This document shows, piece by piece, positions 19,316 through 28,227 of a stretch of DNA of 64,000 nucleotides. Source of the DNA: Mycolicibacterium moriokaense (GTDB lineage: Bacteria > Actinomycetota > Actinomycetes > Mycobacteriales > Mycobacteriaceae); the NCBI RefSeq assembly GCF_003347205.1, contig NZ_QQBJ01000005.1, forward strand, positions 1 through 64,000. The letters are read 5' to 3'. A program made the position numbers and the translations under genes. Under the pieces are notes generated by a model. That model was not told where the DNA came from. It ran no database searches and was given only the letters and a program-made list of their open reading frames with translations. How positions within the stretch are numbered: the first letter of the stretch is position 1; each line of letters starts with the position of its first letter.

Positions 19316-20242
19316 CTATCGGGCACCGAGCAGGACGTCCCGCTGATCCGTCATCCTGCCGCGGATCGCCTCCACCACCGCGGCGACCTCGGGGCGTCGC
19401 AGCGTCTCGGCCCGGGTGACCAGCCAATAGCTCAACTGCACTGCCACCGCCTCCGGCAGTACCCGCGCCAAGTCGACATGCCGGTCAGCCATGAAGCAGG
19501 GCAGCAGGCCCAGTCCCGCCGCCGCACGCGTTGCCTCCACGTGCACGAAGACGTTGGTGGACGTCACCGACTCGCGCATGGCGGGCGCGAAACTCGGCGC
19601 CAGATCGAGGTCGTCGACCTGCAGCATCGAGTCGATGAAGTAGACCAGCGGATAGCGCGCCAGATCTTCGACGCGCTGCGGCCAACCGTGCTCGGTCAGG
19701 TAATCGCGCGCCCCGTAGAGGCCCAGGCAGTAATCACCCAGGCGGATGGCCTCGGCGCGGTGCACCTGGGGTTCGCCGACGACGACTTCGATGTCGAGGC
19801 CGGAGCGCTGCTGCGTGGCGCGGCGGGTGGCCGCCACGATCTCGACGGCGACCTTCGGGTGCCTGCGTTGCACGTGCGCCGCCGCCGGGGCGGCGATGTA
19901 GGCGCTGAACCCGTCGGTCGCCGAGATGCGCACCACGCCCTCGAGGCCGCGGGCGCCCTCCGCGTCGGCCGTGAGCGACCGCATCGCCGACTCGACCGCC
20001 TCGGCGGCGGCCAGCGCCTCGCGACCGAGATCGGTCAGTTCCCAGCCGCCCGCAACGCGGGCCAGCACCCGGCCACCGATCGACTCCTCGAGCGCCGCGA
20101 TGCGGCGCGAGATCGTGGTGTGGTTGAGGCCCAATTCCTCCGCCGCGGTGGTGTAGCGGCCCGACCGGCCGACGGCCAGCAGCACGAGAAGGTCGTCGGC
20201 GCTCGGCCTGCGGCCCGCGGGCGGAGGCACGGCTGATGACAT
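19316..20242 (-). CDS. LysR-family transcriptional regulator
   Basis: LysR-type regulator of 308 residues. The winged HTH is YTTAAEELGLNHTTISRRIAALEESIGGRVLAR (about 32-64), followed by the two-lobe effector domain (from about 95, VVRISATDGFSAYIAAP). ATG at 20242 (MSSAVPPP) is used; the frame extends 20 codons further but through the repeat-rich operator. It is divergent from the MHS transporter, and the 109 bp between them carry four TGCA-centred repeats. That fits the usual LysR arrangement of autorepression and activation of the divergent operon. Confidence 0.87.
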   Translation of the reverse strand: MSSAVPPPAGRRPSADDLLVLLAVGRSGRYTTAAEELGLNHTTISRRIAALEESIGGRVLARVAGGWELTDLGREALAAAEAVESAMRSLTADAEGARGLEGVVRISATDGFSAYIAAPAAAHVQRRHPKVAVEIVAATRRATQQRSGLDIEVVVGEPQVHRAEAIRLGDYCLGLYGARDYLTEHGWPQRVEDLARYPLVYFIDSMLQVDDLDLAPSFAPAMRESVTSTNVFVHVEATRAAAGLGLLPCFMADRHVDLARVLPEAVAVQLSYWLVTRAETLRRPEVAAVVEAIRGRMTDQRDVLLGAR

Positions 20243-20244
20243 AA

Positions 20245-20301
20245 CTGCATTTTTGCAGATACTTCCTGCAGTTTTGGCCATTGCGGCCCTGGGTAACTGC
20301 A
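20245..20301. promoter_or_regulatory. CTGCA repeats upstream of LysR gene and MHS transporter
   Basis: CTGCATTTTTGCAG (20245-20258) is a palindrome with a T-rich centre. CTGCAG follows at 20266-20271 and ACTGCA ends at 20301. The first copy starts 3 bp from the lysR start codon. The spacing and symmetry suggest LysR-protein binding sites; the T-N11-A LysR consensus was not matched exactly. Confidence 0.5.
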
Positions 20302-20351
20302 TGAATACTCACACAAGTCTGTGTTCAGCGTCACACACGAAGGAGCGTCGA

Positions 20352-21698
20352 ATGAGCGACCCCGGGCCGGTAGCGACCGGACTCAAGCGAGTTGTCGTCG
20401 CCTCGATGGCCGGCACCGTCGTCGAGTGGTACGAGTTCTTCCTCTACGGCACCGCCGCGACACTCGTCTTCAACAAGGTGTTCTTCGCCCAGGGCGACAG
20501 CGTCTACGGGGCCATCTTCGCGGCGTTCCTGACGTATGCGGTCGGGTTCATCGCGCGTCCACTCGGCGGCGTGGTGTTCGGGCACTTCGGCGACAAGTAC
20601 GGACGTAAGAAGCTGCTGCAGTTCGCGATCCTGCTCGTCGGCGTCGTCACGTTCCTGATGGGCTGCCTGCCCACCTATCACCAGATCGGCGTCTGGGCGC
20701 CGGTGCTGCTGGTGGTGCTGCGCTTCCTGCAGGGCTTCGCCGTAGGCGGCGAGTGGGGCGGAGCAGTGCTGCTGGTGGCCGAGCACAGCCCGAACAAGCA
20801 GCGAGGGTTCTGGGCGAGTTGGCCGCAGGCCGCCGTGCCCGTCGGCAACATGCTCGCCACCGTGGTGCTGTGGGTGCTGACCGCGACACTGTCGGAGCAG
20901 GACTTCCTGACCTGGGGTTGGCGCGTCGCGTTCTGGCTGTCGGCCGTCGTGGTGCTGATCGGCTACTACATCCGGACGAAGGTCACCGATGCGCCGATCT
21001 TCGTTGAGGCGCAACAGGAGATCGAGCGGGCCAAGGCCGCGTCGTACGGCGTGATCGAGGTGCTCAAGCGGTACCCGCGCGGCGTGTTCACCGCGATGGG
21101 CCTGCGGTTCGCCGAGAACATCATGTACTACCTGGTGGTCATCGTCTCGATCACCTACCTCAAGGTGCAGGTGGGCGTCGACACCAACGCGATCCTGCGC
21201 TACATGCTGGTCGCGCATGCCGTGCACCTCTGCGTCATCCCGCTGGTGGGCAGGCTGTCCGACCGGGTGGGCCGCAGACCCGTCTATTTTGCAGGCACCG
21301 TATTGGCGGCGACGTGGGGCTTCTTCGCCTTCCCGATGATGAACAGCGCCAACTACCTGCTCATCATCGCGGCCATCGTCATCGGCCTGATCATCCACGC
21401 CCTGATGTATGCGCCGCAACCGGCCATCATGGCCGAGATGTTTCCCACCCGGATGCGGTATTCCGGTGTCTCCCTTGGCTATCAGGTGACGTCGATCGTC
21501 GCGGGGTCGGCGGCGCCCGCCATCGCCGTCAAGCTGTTGCAGGTCTTCGACTCCTGGGTGCCGATCGCGATCTACCTGGCGATCGCGGCGGCGATCACAC
21601 TGGTCGCGGTCTTCTATCTGCGCGAGACCAAGGGACTCGATCTGGGGTCGATCGATGAGGCCGACCGCGACGACCTGGCCAGGGCCGGGGCCGCATGA
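20352..21698 (+). CDS. MHS-family MFS transporter
   Basis: Major-facilitator protein of 448 residues with 12 predicted helices, metabolite:H+ symporter (MHS) type. Family motifs are GTVVEWYEFFLYGTAA in helix 1, GHFGDKYGRKKLL in loop 2-3 and RFLQGFAVGGEWGGAVLL in helix 4; loop 8-9 has RLSDRVGRRPVY. ATG at 20352 follows AAGGAG by 6 bases. MHS carriers import organic acids such as citrate, ketoglutarate or shikimate. The overlapping downstream SDR of 3-hydroxybutyrate-dehydrogenase type suggests a hydroxy acid as substrate (inference). Confidence 0.86.
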   Translation: MSDPGPVATGLKRVVVASMAGTVVEWYEFFLYGTAATLVFNKVFFAQGDSVYGAIFAAFLTYAVGFIARPLGGVVFGHFGDKYGRKKLLQFAILLVGVVTFLMGCLPTYHQIGVWAPVLLVVLRFLQGFAVGGEWGGAVLLVAEHSPNKQRGFWASWPQAAVPVGNMLATVVLWVLTATLSEQDFLTWGWRVAFWLSAVVVLIGYYIRTKVTDAPIFVEAQQEIERAKAASYGVIEVLKRYPRGVFTAMGLRFAENIMYYLVVIVSITYLKVQVGVDTNAILRYMLVAHAVHLCVIPLVGRLSDRVGRRPVYFAGTVLAATWGFFAFPMMNSANYLLIIAAIVIGLIIHALMYAPQPAIMAEMFPTRMRYSGVSLGYQVTSIVAGSAAPAIAVKLLQVFDSWVPIAIYLAIAAAITLVAVFYLRETKGLDLGSIDEADRDDLARAGAA

Positions 21699-22441
21699 CG
21701 GACCTCGCGGGCCGCACCGCCCTCGTCACCGGGGGCGCGAGCGGAATCGGCGCCGCGTGTGCCCGCGAGCTCGCCGCGCGCGGTGCGTCCGTCACCGTGG
21801 CCGACCTGGACGACGTCGGCGCCAAGTCCGTCGCCGACGAGATCGGCGGAAAGGCCTGGGCGGTCGACCTTTCCGACGTCGACAAGTTGGAGCCGCTGCA
21901 CCTGGAGACCGACATTCTGGTCAACAACGCGGGGATCCAGCACGTCAGCCCGATCTCCGACTTCCCGCCCGAGCGGTTCCGGTTCATGCTCGCGCTGATG
22001 GTGGAGGCGCCGTTTCTGCTGATCCGCGCGGCGCTGCCGCACATGTACGAGCGCGGCTTCGGTCGCATCGTCAACATCTCGTCGGTGCACGGCCTGCGGG
22101 CCTCGGAGTACAAGGTCGCCTACGTCACCGCCAAGCACGCGCTCGAGGGTTTGTCGAAAGTGACCGCGCTCGAGGGCGGCCCGCACGGGGTGACGAGCAA
22201 CTGCGTCAACCCGGGCTATGTGCGGACACCGTTGGTGTCCAAGCAGATCGCCGATCAGGCGCGCACCCACGGCATCGCCGAGCAGGAGGTCGTCGAAGAG
22301 GTGCTGCTCAAGGAGAGCGCGGTCAAACGCCTGCTGGAACCCGAAGAGGTGGCCGCGCTGGTTGGCTGGCTCGCATCGCCCGATGCCGGGATGGTGACCG
22401 GCGCGTCCTACACCATGGACGGCGGCTGGAGCGCCCGCTAG
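21695..22441 (+). CDS. SDR dehydrogenase, 3-hydroxybutyrate-dehydrogenase-like
   Basis: Classical short-chain dehydrogenase of 248 residues. Cofactor motif TGGASGIGAACA, NNAG in ILVNNAGIQHVSPISDFP, Ser in NISSVHG and Tyr/Lys in AYVTAKHALEG. The phrase NNAGIQHVSPI is typical of D-3-hydroxybutyrate dehydrogenases (BdhA), and SNCVNPGYVRTPLV also fits. It overlaps the MHS transporter gene by 4 bp (ATGA). It probably oxidises the compound taken up by that carrier to a ketoacid. BdhA identity is a good family-level guess only. Confidence 0.8.
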   Translation: MTDLAGRTALVTGGASGIGAACARELAARGASVTVADLDDVGAKSVADEIGGKAWAVDLSDVDKLEPLHLETDILVNNAGIQHVSPISDFPPERFRFMLALMVEAPFLLIRAALPHMYERGFGRIVNISSVHGLRASEYKVAYVTAKHALEGLSKVTALEGGPHGVTSNCVNPGYVRTPLVSKQIADQARTHGIAEQEVVEEVLLKESAVKRLLEPEEVAALVGWLASPDAGMVTGASYTMDGGWSAR

Positions 22442-23589
22442 AGCCAGGCGCCGATGCGCCGCAACGCCTCTTCGATGTCGCTCGTCGGGCCCGCGAACGA
22501 CAGTCGCACGAACGACCCGCCGCGCTGGGTGTCGAAGTCGATGCCCGGCGCGATCGCCACCCCGGTGTCGGCGAGCAACTTCGAGCAGAACGTCAGCGAG
22601 TCGCCCGTCAGATGCGAGACGTCGGCGTAGACGTAGAACGCGCCGTCGGTCGGCGCCAACCGGTCGATGCCGATCGAGCGCAGGCCGTCCAGCAACAGCC
22701 GCCGGTTGGCGGAGTAGTGCTCGAGCAGCGCGTCTGCCTCGGCGATCGACTCCGGCGTGAACGCCGCGACCGCCGCCACCTGCGACAGTACGGGCGGGCA
22801 GATGGTGAAGTTCCCCGTCAGGCAGTCGATCGCGCGCTGCAGTTCCCGTGGCACCAGCAGCCACCCGAGCCGCCACCCGGTCATCGCGAAGTACTTCGAG
22901 AAGCTGTTCACCACAACGGCTTCCCGCGAGGTCTCCCACGCGCAGCTGGTGTCGGGCGAGCCGTCGTAGACCAGCCCGTGGTACACCTCGTCGCTGACCA
23001 GCCGAACCCCGGCGTCGGCGCACCACGAGGCGATCGCGGCCAGCTCCTCTGGCGGGATGACGGTGCCGGTCGGGTTGGCCGGGCTCGCGACGATCACACC
23101 CTGTACGGGCGGGTCGAGCTCGGCGAGCATCCGCGCGGTCGGCTGGAACCTGGTTTCGGGCCCGCATTGGATCTCGACGACCTCACACCCCAACGCCGAC
23201 AGGATGTTTCGGTAACACGGATAGCCGGGGCTGGCGATCGCGACGCGGTCACCCACGTCGAAGCAGGCCAGGAACGCCAGCAGGAACCCGCCCGACGAGC
23301 CGGTGGTGATGACCACCTCGCCGGGGTCGACGCTCAGCCCATGGCGGGAGGCATAGGACGCGGCGATCGCCGAGCGGAGTTCCGGGATGCCGAGGGCCAC
23401 GGTGTAGCCGAGAACGGTGTGCTCCAGCGCGGCCTTGGCCGCCGCGCGGACCGCGGCAGGCGCCCCCGCGCTGGGCTGGCCCGCCGAGAGGTTCACCAGG
23501 TCCCCGTGCGTCCGCTGGCGCTCCGCGGCGGCCAGCCACACGTCCATCACATAGAACGGCGGAATACCGGCCCGCAGCGAGACACCCAT
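22438..23589 (-). CDS. aspB: Class I/II aminotransferase (Rv3565/AspB-like)
   Basis: PLP-dependent aminotransferase of 383 residues, fold type I. Visible are NLSAGQPSAGAP, GSSGGFLLAFLA, ASPANPTGTVIPPEEL, SDEVYHGLVYDG and the PLP lysine in VNSFSKYFAMTGWRLGW, with RLSFAGP carrying the substrate-carboxylate arginine. It is the counterpart of M. tuberculosis Rv3565, annotated as possible aspartate aminotransferase. It follows fadE33 by 10 bp at the end of the fadD3-fadE31-32-33 operon, so it is probably under KstR2. No role in steroid breakdown is established for it. It converges on the SDR gene with a 4-bp stop overlap. Confidence 0.85.
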   Translation of the reverse strand: MGVSLRAGIPPFYVMDVWLAAAERQRTHGDLVNLSAGQPSAGAPAAVRAAAKAALEHTVLGYTVALGIPELRSAIAASYASRHGLSVDPGEVVITTGSSGGFLLAFLACFDVGDRVAIASPGYPCYRNILSALGCEVVEIQCGPETRFQPTARMLAELDPPVQGVIVASPANPTGTVIPPEELAAIASWCADAGVRLVSDEVYHGLVYDGSPDTSCAWETSREAVVVNSFSKYFAMTGWRLGWLLVPRELQRAIDCLTGNFTICPPVLSQVAAVAAFTPESIAEADALLEHYSANRRLLLDGLRSIGIDRLAPTDGAFYVYADVSHLTGDSLTFCSKLLADTGVAIAPGIDFDTQRGGSFVRLSFAGPTSDIEEALRRIGAWL

Positions 23590-23599
23590 CCCCGTCAGG

Positions 23600-24541
23600 C
23601 TAGAGCACCTCGGACTCGAGTCGGCGCAGATGCTCCCGCGGCGGCCCGAGCAACTGCGCGCTGCCGTGGGCGCGCTTGAAGTACAGCTGGATGTCGTGCT
23701 CCCAGGTGATCGCGATGCCGCCGTGCATCTGCACGGCTTCGGCGGCCACCTTGGAGAACGCCTCGCTTGCCGAGAACCGGGCCAGCGCAGCCGATGTGGC
23801 CGACGGCTCGGCGATCGCGTCGTCGACGATCGCGCGCGCCGACTGCACGGCCACGTACAGATCGGCCATCCGGTGCTTGAGCGCTTGGAAGCTGCCGATC
23901 GGGCGACCGAACTGCACGCGGTCCTTGGTGTATTCGACGGTCAGGTCCAGGCATCTGGCCGCCGCGCCGATCTGTTCGGCGGCCATCAGGATCGCCGCGG
24001 TGTCGGCCAGGCCCGGGTCGGCGCCGACCTCCGAGGTGTCCTTCGGCTCCAGCTTCGCCAGCGGCCGCGTCGGATCCATCGTGTCGACCGGGCTGGCCGA
24101 GAACGAGGTCCAGCGCGTCAGTGTGTTTCCGTCGGCGGCGACGACGATGTCGGCCACCGCGCCGTTGATCACCACCGTCGGGTCGAACACCGTCGCGCCG
24201 ATAGCGGTGCCTTCGGCCAGCGCCTCGATCGCGTCGGTGTCGGGTTCGGCGGCCGAGAGCAACGCGAGCTCGGCCAGCGTGGTGCCGAGCAGCGGCGTGG
24301 GTACCAAGGCCCTGCCCAGCTCCTCGAGGACGACGGCGGCGTCGGCCAGCTCGCCGCCCGCACCGCCCAGCTCCTCCGGTACCACCAGCGCGGCGGCTCC
24401 GACCTGCTCGCACAACAGCTTCCACAACGACTCGTCGTAGCCGCGCTCGGATTCGATCGCCTGACGCACCGCGGCCGGCGACGCATGCTTGTCCACCAGC
24501 GCGGCGACGGTCTCGCGCAACAGCTGACGTTCTTCGCTCAT
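23600..24541 (-). CDS. fadE33: Acyl-CoA dehydrogenase FadE33
   Basis: Acyl-CoA dehydrogenase-like subunit of about 313 residues, shorter than canonical enzymes. It has VVPEELGGAGGELADA, YTKDRVQFGRPIGSFQALKH and VQMHGGIAITWEHDIQLYFKR. Order and length match M. tuberculosis FadE33 (Rv3564). With FadE31 and FadE32 it is thought to form a heteromeric dehydrogenase acting late in C/D-ring degradation. ATG at 24541 forms a TGATG overlap with the fadE32 stop; an upstream alternative lies inside fadE32. Confidence 0.92.
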   Translation of the reverse strand: MSEERQLLRETVAALVDKHASPAAVRQAIESERGYDESLWKLLCEQVGAAALVVPEELGGAGGELADAAVVLEELGRALVPTPLLGTTLAELALLSAAEPDTDAIEALAEGTAIGATVFDPTVVINGAVADIVVAADGNTLTRWTSFSASPVDTMDPTRPLAKLEPKDTSEVGADPGLADTAAILMAAEQIGAAARCLDLTVEYTKDRVQFGRPIGSFQALKHRMADLYVAVQSARAIVDDAIAEPSATSAALARFSASEAFSKVAAEAVQMHGGIAITWEHDIQLYFKRAHGSAQLLGPPREHLRRLESEVL

Positions 24542-25494
24542 CACAGCGCCTCCAGAACTCGGCGGCGGTGCCACGTCGGATCACCCCAGGCCGACCGAAG
24601 CGCCTGGACCCGCAGCAACAACAGCGACAGGTCGTGCTCCTGGGTGAAACCGATCGCACCGTGGGTCTGCAGCGACGAGCGTGCCGACAGCAATGCGGCG
24701 TCCGCCGCGGCCACCAGGGCCGCGCTGACATCGCGGGGGGCTTCGCCGAATCGCTCCGCCAGTGACAGCGCCGCACCGTAGACCAGCGGCCTGGCCATCT
24801 CGACGGCGATATAGGTGTCGGCGAGCTTGTGCTTGATCGCTTGGTACGAGCCAATCGTCCTGCCGAACTGGCTGCGCTGCTTGGCGTAGTCCACTGCGGC
24901 GTCCAGCATGGCCTGACCCGCGCCCACCAGTTGCGCCGCGTTCGCGAGCACACCGTACTCGAAAGCCGTTGCGGCATCCACCTTCTGCGATTCGCCGGAG
25001 GCGCTGACGTCGAACAGCTTGCGGGCGGGGTCGACGGACTCGTGTCGGTCGCCGGCCGTCGCATCGCGCACCTCACCGTCCCCTGCGACGAGAATCAGCC
25101 CGGCCGAGTCGGCGTCGACGGCACGGGGCACGCGCGGAGGCAACGCCACGGTGGCGATAAGCTCACCCGACGCGAGCGCACCGCTGCGCTCGTCCTCGGC
25201 GAGCAGCACCGGGGCCACCGCGATGGACTCGGTGACCGGACCCGGCACGGCCCAGTACCCGAGACGTTCGGCGGCGACGACGAGGTCGACGGGTTGCGCC
25301 TCGATGCCGTCGAAGCGCTCCGGCACCAACAGCGCCGTCACACCCAGGTCGGCGAGCGTCGACCACACTTTGCGGCCAGGGCCGGTGTCGCCCTCGGCCC
25401 ATGCGCGCACCGCAGCAGGCACCGCGGCCGCGCCCAGCGCGGCATCGATGCTGGCGGCGAAGTCGCGCTGCTGTTCGTCGATCTCGAAGTTCAC
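24541..25494 (-). CDS. fadE32: Acyl-CoA dehydrogenase FadE32
   Basis: Acyl-CoA dehydrogenase-like subunit of 317 residues. It has LGVTALLVPERFDG, YAKQRSQFGRTIGSYQAIKHK and QTHGAIGFTQEHDLSLLLLR. Size and position match Rv3563 (FadE32). The GTG at 25494 overlaps the fadE31 stop (GTGA), which fixes the start although the frame is open further into fadE31. In the mycobacterial alpha2beta2 dehydrogenases one partner binds FAD and supplies catalysis and the other lacks the catalytic base; which one this is cannot be settled here. Confidence 0.92.
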   Translation of the reverse strand: MNFEIDEQQRDFAASIDAALGAAAVPAAVRAWAEGDTGPGRKVWSTLADLGVTALLVPERFDGIEAQPVDLVVAAERLGYWAVPGPVTESIAVAPVLLAEDERSGALASGELIATVALPPRVPRAVDADSAGLILVAGDGEVRDATAGDRHESVDPARKLFDVSASGESQKVDAATAFEYGVLANAAQLVGAGQAMLDAAVDYAKQRSQFGRTIGSYQAIKHKLADTYIAVEMARPLVYGAALSLAERFGEAPRDVSAALVAAADAALLSARSSLQTHGAIGFTQEHDLSLLLLRVQALRSAWGDPTWHRRRVLEAL

Positions 25495-26633
25495 TTCGTC
25501 TGCCCCTTCGGCTCGCGGGGCAGGCCGAGCAGCCGCTCGGCGATGATGTTGCGCTGAATCTCGTTGGTGCCGGCGTAGATCGGGCCGCCCAGCGCGAACA
25601 GCAGGCCTTCGGTGGTGGCATCGACAAGTTCGGCGTCTGCGCCGCGCATGTCCAGCGCGGTCTGGTGCAGCGCAACATCCAGGTCCGACCAGAACACCTT
25701 CGTCACCGACGACTCGGCGCCGAGTTCGCCGCCGTTGGCCAGCCGGGTGACGGTGCCGAAGGTGTGCAGGCGATAGGCCTGCGCCTTGATCCAGGCGTCG
25801 GCGACCCGGTCGGTGAACACGGGATCGGGATTGCCTTTCCACTGCTCGACCAGTCGCTGCGCGGGCGCGAGGAAGCGCGCCGGGCTGCGCAGCGACATGC
25901 CGCGCTCGTTGCTCGACGTGCTCATCGCGGCGCGCCAGCCGTCGTGCACGCCGCCGATGACGTCGTCGTCGGGCACGAAGACGTCGTCGAGGAAGATCTC
26001 ACCGAATCCGGTGTCGCCGCCCAGTTGCGCGATCGGGCGCACCGTCACGCCGTCGGCCTTCAGATCGAACATGAAATAGGTCAGCCCCTTGTGCCGCGCG
26101 GCGTCGGGATCGGACCGGAACAATCCGAATGCCCTGTCGCCGAAGGGCGCCCGCGAGCTCCAGATCTTCTGCCCGTTGAGCTTCCAACCGCCGTCGGCCT
26201 TGGTGGCCGTCGACCGCAGCGACGCCAGGTCGCTGCCGGACTCCGGCTCCGACCAGGCCTGCGCCCAGATCTGCTCACCGCTGGCCATTTTCGGCAGCAC
26301 CCGGTCGAGTTGCTCGGGGGTGCCGTGCGCGAAGAGCGTCGGGGCCAGCATCGAGGTGCCGTTGGCGCTGGCGCGGCCCGGCGCCCCGGCGCGGAAGTAC
26401 TCCTCTTCGTAGACCACCCACTGCAACAGCGTGGCGTCGCGGCCGCCATAGCGCTGCGGCCACGCGATCACCGAGAGTCCCGCATCGAAAAGCACCTTGT
26501 CCCAATGGCGGTGCTGCTCGAAGCCCTCGGCCGTGTCATAGGACTTGGTGGGAAAATGCTCGGTGTTGGCGGCGAGGAAGTCGCGGACCTCTGCTCGGAA
26601 CTCCTCTGTCTCGCTGTCGAAAGCCAGATCCAT
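25491..26633 (-). CDS. fadE31: Acyl-CoA dehydrogenase FadE31
   Basis: Acyl-CoA dehydrogenase of 380 residues, family-length. Motifs are AWPQRYGGRDA, AQAWSEPESGSDLASLRS, KLNGQKIWSSRA and the C-terminal YAGTNEIQRNIIAERLLGLPRE. It matches Rv3562 (FadE31). The ATG at 26633 shares a base with the fadD3 stop (TGATG); a TTG one codon earlier is less likely. Part of the fadD3-fadE31-fadE32-fadE33-aspB operon transcribed from the KstR2 box at 28198. Confidence 0.92.
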   Translation of the reverse strand: MDLAFDSETEEFRAEVRDFLAANTEHFPTKSYDTAEGFEQHRHWDKVLFDAGLSVIAWPQRYGGRDATLLQWVVYEEEYFRAGAPGRASANGTSMLAPTLFAHGTPEQLDRVLPKMASGEQIWAQAWSEPESGSDLASLRSTATKADGGWKLNGQKIWSSRAPFGDRAFGLFRSDPDAARHKGLTYFMFDLKADGVTVRPIAQLGGDTGFGEIFLDDVFVPDDDVIGGVHDGWRAAMSTSSNERGMSLRSPARFLAPAQRLVEQWKGNPDPVFTDRVADAWIKAQAYRLHTFGTVTRLANGGELGAESSVTKVFWSDLDVALHQTALDMRGADAELVDATTEGLLFALGGPIYAGTNEIQRNIIAERLLGLPREPKGQTK

Positions 26634-28180
26634 CAAGCCATCTCTCGTAACTGGGGTTTGACCACTTTGCCTCCGGGGTTGCGCGGCAGGACGTCGAGGA
26701 ACGCCACCGACCGCGGCGTCTTGAAGTTCGCCAGATGCTCACGGGTGTGGGCGATCACGGTGGCTTCGTCGAGTTCGGCGCCGGGCAGCGCGACGATGAA
26801 GGCCTTGCCGACCTCGCCCAGCCGCTCGTCGGGCACGCCGATGACCGCCGCCTCGGCCACCCCGTCCAGCCGCGCCAGCACCTGCTCGACCTCGGCGGGG
26901 TAGACGTTGAAGCCGCCGCAGATGTACATGTCCTTCAGCCGGTCTGTGATCGTCAGGTTCCCGGCCTCGTCGACGCGCCCGACGTCGCCGGTGTGCAACC
27001 AGCCGTCGGCGTCGATCGTCGTCGCCGTCGCTTCCGGATCGTCCAGATAGCCCAGCATCACGTTGGGTCCGCGCAGCAGCACCTCGTCGTGCTCACCGAT
27101 GCGCAGTTCGAAGTCGGCGATCGGCCGTCCGCACGTGGTGGCGACGGTGACGGCGTCGTCGTCGGCGCGGCACATGGTGCCGAACCCGCTGGCCTCGGTC
27201 AGCCCGTAGGCGGTCAGCACGATGTCGATGTCCAACTCCGACTGCATCCGTTCGATCAGCACGACCGGGATGGTCGCCGCGCCCGTGACGGCGAACCTCA
27301 GCGAGCTCAGGTCGTAGTCCGCGCGCTTCGGGTGATCCAGCAGCGTCTGGTAGATCGTCGGCGGGCCGGGCAGCACCGTGATGCGATGCTCGGCCACCGC
27401 GGCCATCGCCTTCTCAGGGTCGAACGTGAGCTGCGGGATCAGCGTCGCGCCGGTCTGCAAACAGGCCAGGATGCCCGCCTTGTAGCCGAAGTTGTGGAAG
27501 AACGGGTTGATGCAGAGGTAGCGGTCGGCGCTGGTGAGCCGCCCGCACGCCGCCCACGCGGCGGGCGCGTCCAGCGACTGCCGGTGCGCACACAGTGCGC
27601 CCTTGCTGCGGCCCGTGGTGCCCGAGGTGAACAGGATGTCCGACACGTCGTCGGGCGTCACCGCCGCCGCGCGCGCGTCGACGGCATCGAGATCCGAACC
27701 CCGCGAGGTGAACTCGTCCCAGGTGCCGTCGGCCTTGTCGATCGGGACGCGCACGATGTGGCGCAGGTCGGGCAGGTCCGCGCGGTTCAGGTCGGAGGTC
27801 TTGTCGGCGCCCAGGAATTCGCCGGCGGCCACCAGCAGCGGCGCCCCGGCGCGGGCCAGCACGTCGGCGGCCTCGGTCGCGGTGTAGCGGGTGTTGAGCG
27901 GGACGACGACACCGCCCGCGTAGTGGGTGGCCAGGCACGCGACCACCCAGTGCCAGGTGTTCGGCGACCAGATCGCGACGCGGTCGCCTGCGGCAACGCC
28001 CAGGTCGATCATCGCCGCGGCGGCGGTGCGGACCTCGTCGCGTAACTGCGCGTACGTCAACCGCCGATCGTGGCTGGGATCGCCGGCACCGCCGGCAGTG
28101 GTCACCAGCGCGTCGTGGTCGGCGAATTCGTCGGCAATCCGGTCCAGGACCTGCGGAATGGTCCTGCGAGCGGGGGTCAT
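26633..28180 (-). CDS. fadD3: HIP-CoA synthetase FadD3
   Basis: Adenylate-forming acyl-CoA ligase of 515 residues. AMP-binding P-loop LFTSGTTGRSKGAL, AYGLTEASGFG, GWLHTGDVG, the hinge DRLKDMYICGGFNVYP and the C-terminal catalytic lysine in NPGGKVVKPQLRE are all present. FadD3 (Rv3561) activates HIP, the propionate left after A/B-ring degradation, to HIP-CoA, and so starts C/D-ring breakdown. Divergent from fadE30 across a 47-bp region holding an exact KstR2 box; HIP-CoA is the known KstR2 inducer, which closes a feedback loop. Confidence 0.95.
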   Translation of the reverse strand: MTPARRTIPQVLDRIADEFADHDALVTTAGGAGDPSHDRRLTYAQLRDEVRTAAAAMIDLGVAAGDRVAIWSPNTWHWVVACLATHYAGGVVVPLNTRYTATEAADVLARAGAPLLVAAGEFLGADKTSDLNRADLPDLRHIVRVPIDKADGTWDEFTSRGSDLDAVDARAAAVTPDDVSDILFTSGTTGRSKGALCAHRQSLDAPAAWAACGRLTSADRYLCINPFFHNFGYKAGILACLQTGATLIPQLTFDPEKAMAAVAEHRITVLPGPPTIYQTLLDHPKRADYDLSSLRFAVTGAATIPVVLIERMQSELDIDIVLTAYGLTEASGFGTMCRADDDAVTVATTCGRPIADFELRIGEHDEVLLRGPNVMLGYLDDPEATATTIDADGWLHTGDVGRVDEAGNLTITDRLKDMYICGGFNVYPAEVEQVLARLDGVAEAAVIGVPDERLGEVGKAFIVALPGAELDEATVIAHTREHLANFKTPRSVAFLDVLPRNPGGKVVKPQLREMA

Positions 28181-28197
28181 CGATGCTCCTCTAACAA

Positions 28198-28211
28198 AGC
28201 AAGTGCTTGGT
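28198..28211. promoter_or_regulatory. KstR2 operator (fadD3/fadE30)
   Basis: AGCAAGTGCTTGGT matches the KstR2 consensus AnCAAGnnCTTGnT exactly. It lies 18 bp from the fadD3 start and 17 bp from the fadE30 start, so one bound repressor can block both promoters. Confidence 0.9.
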
Positions 28212-28227
28212 AGGTTAGCCTACAGGG

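Noticed and set aside
23600-26633. The run of three fadE genes as a recent tandem duplication
   Set aside because: The proteins differ strongly in length and motifs and correspond one by one to FadE33, FadE32 and FadE31 of M. tuberculosis.
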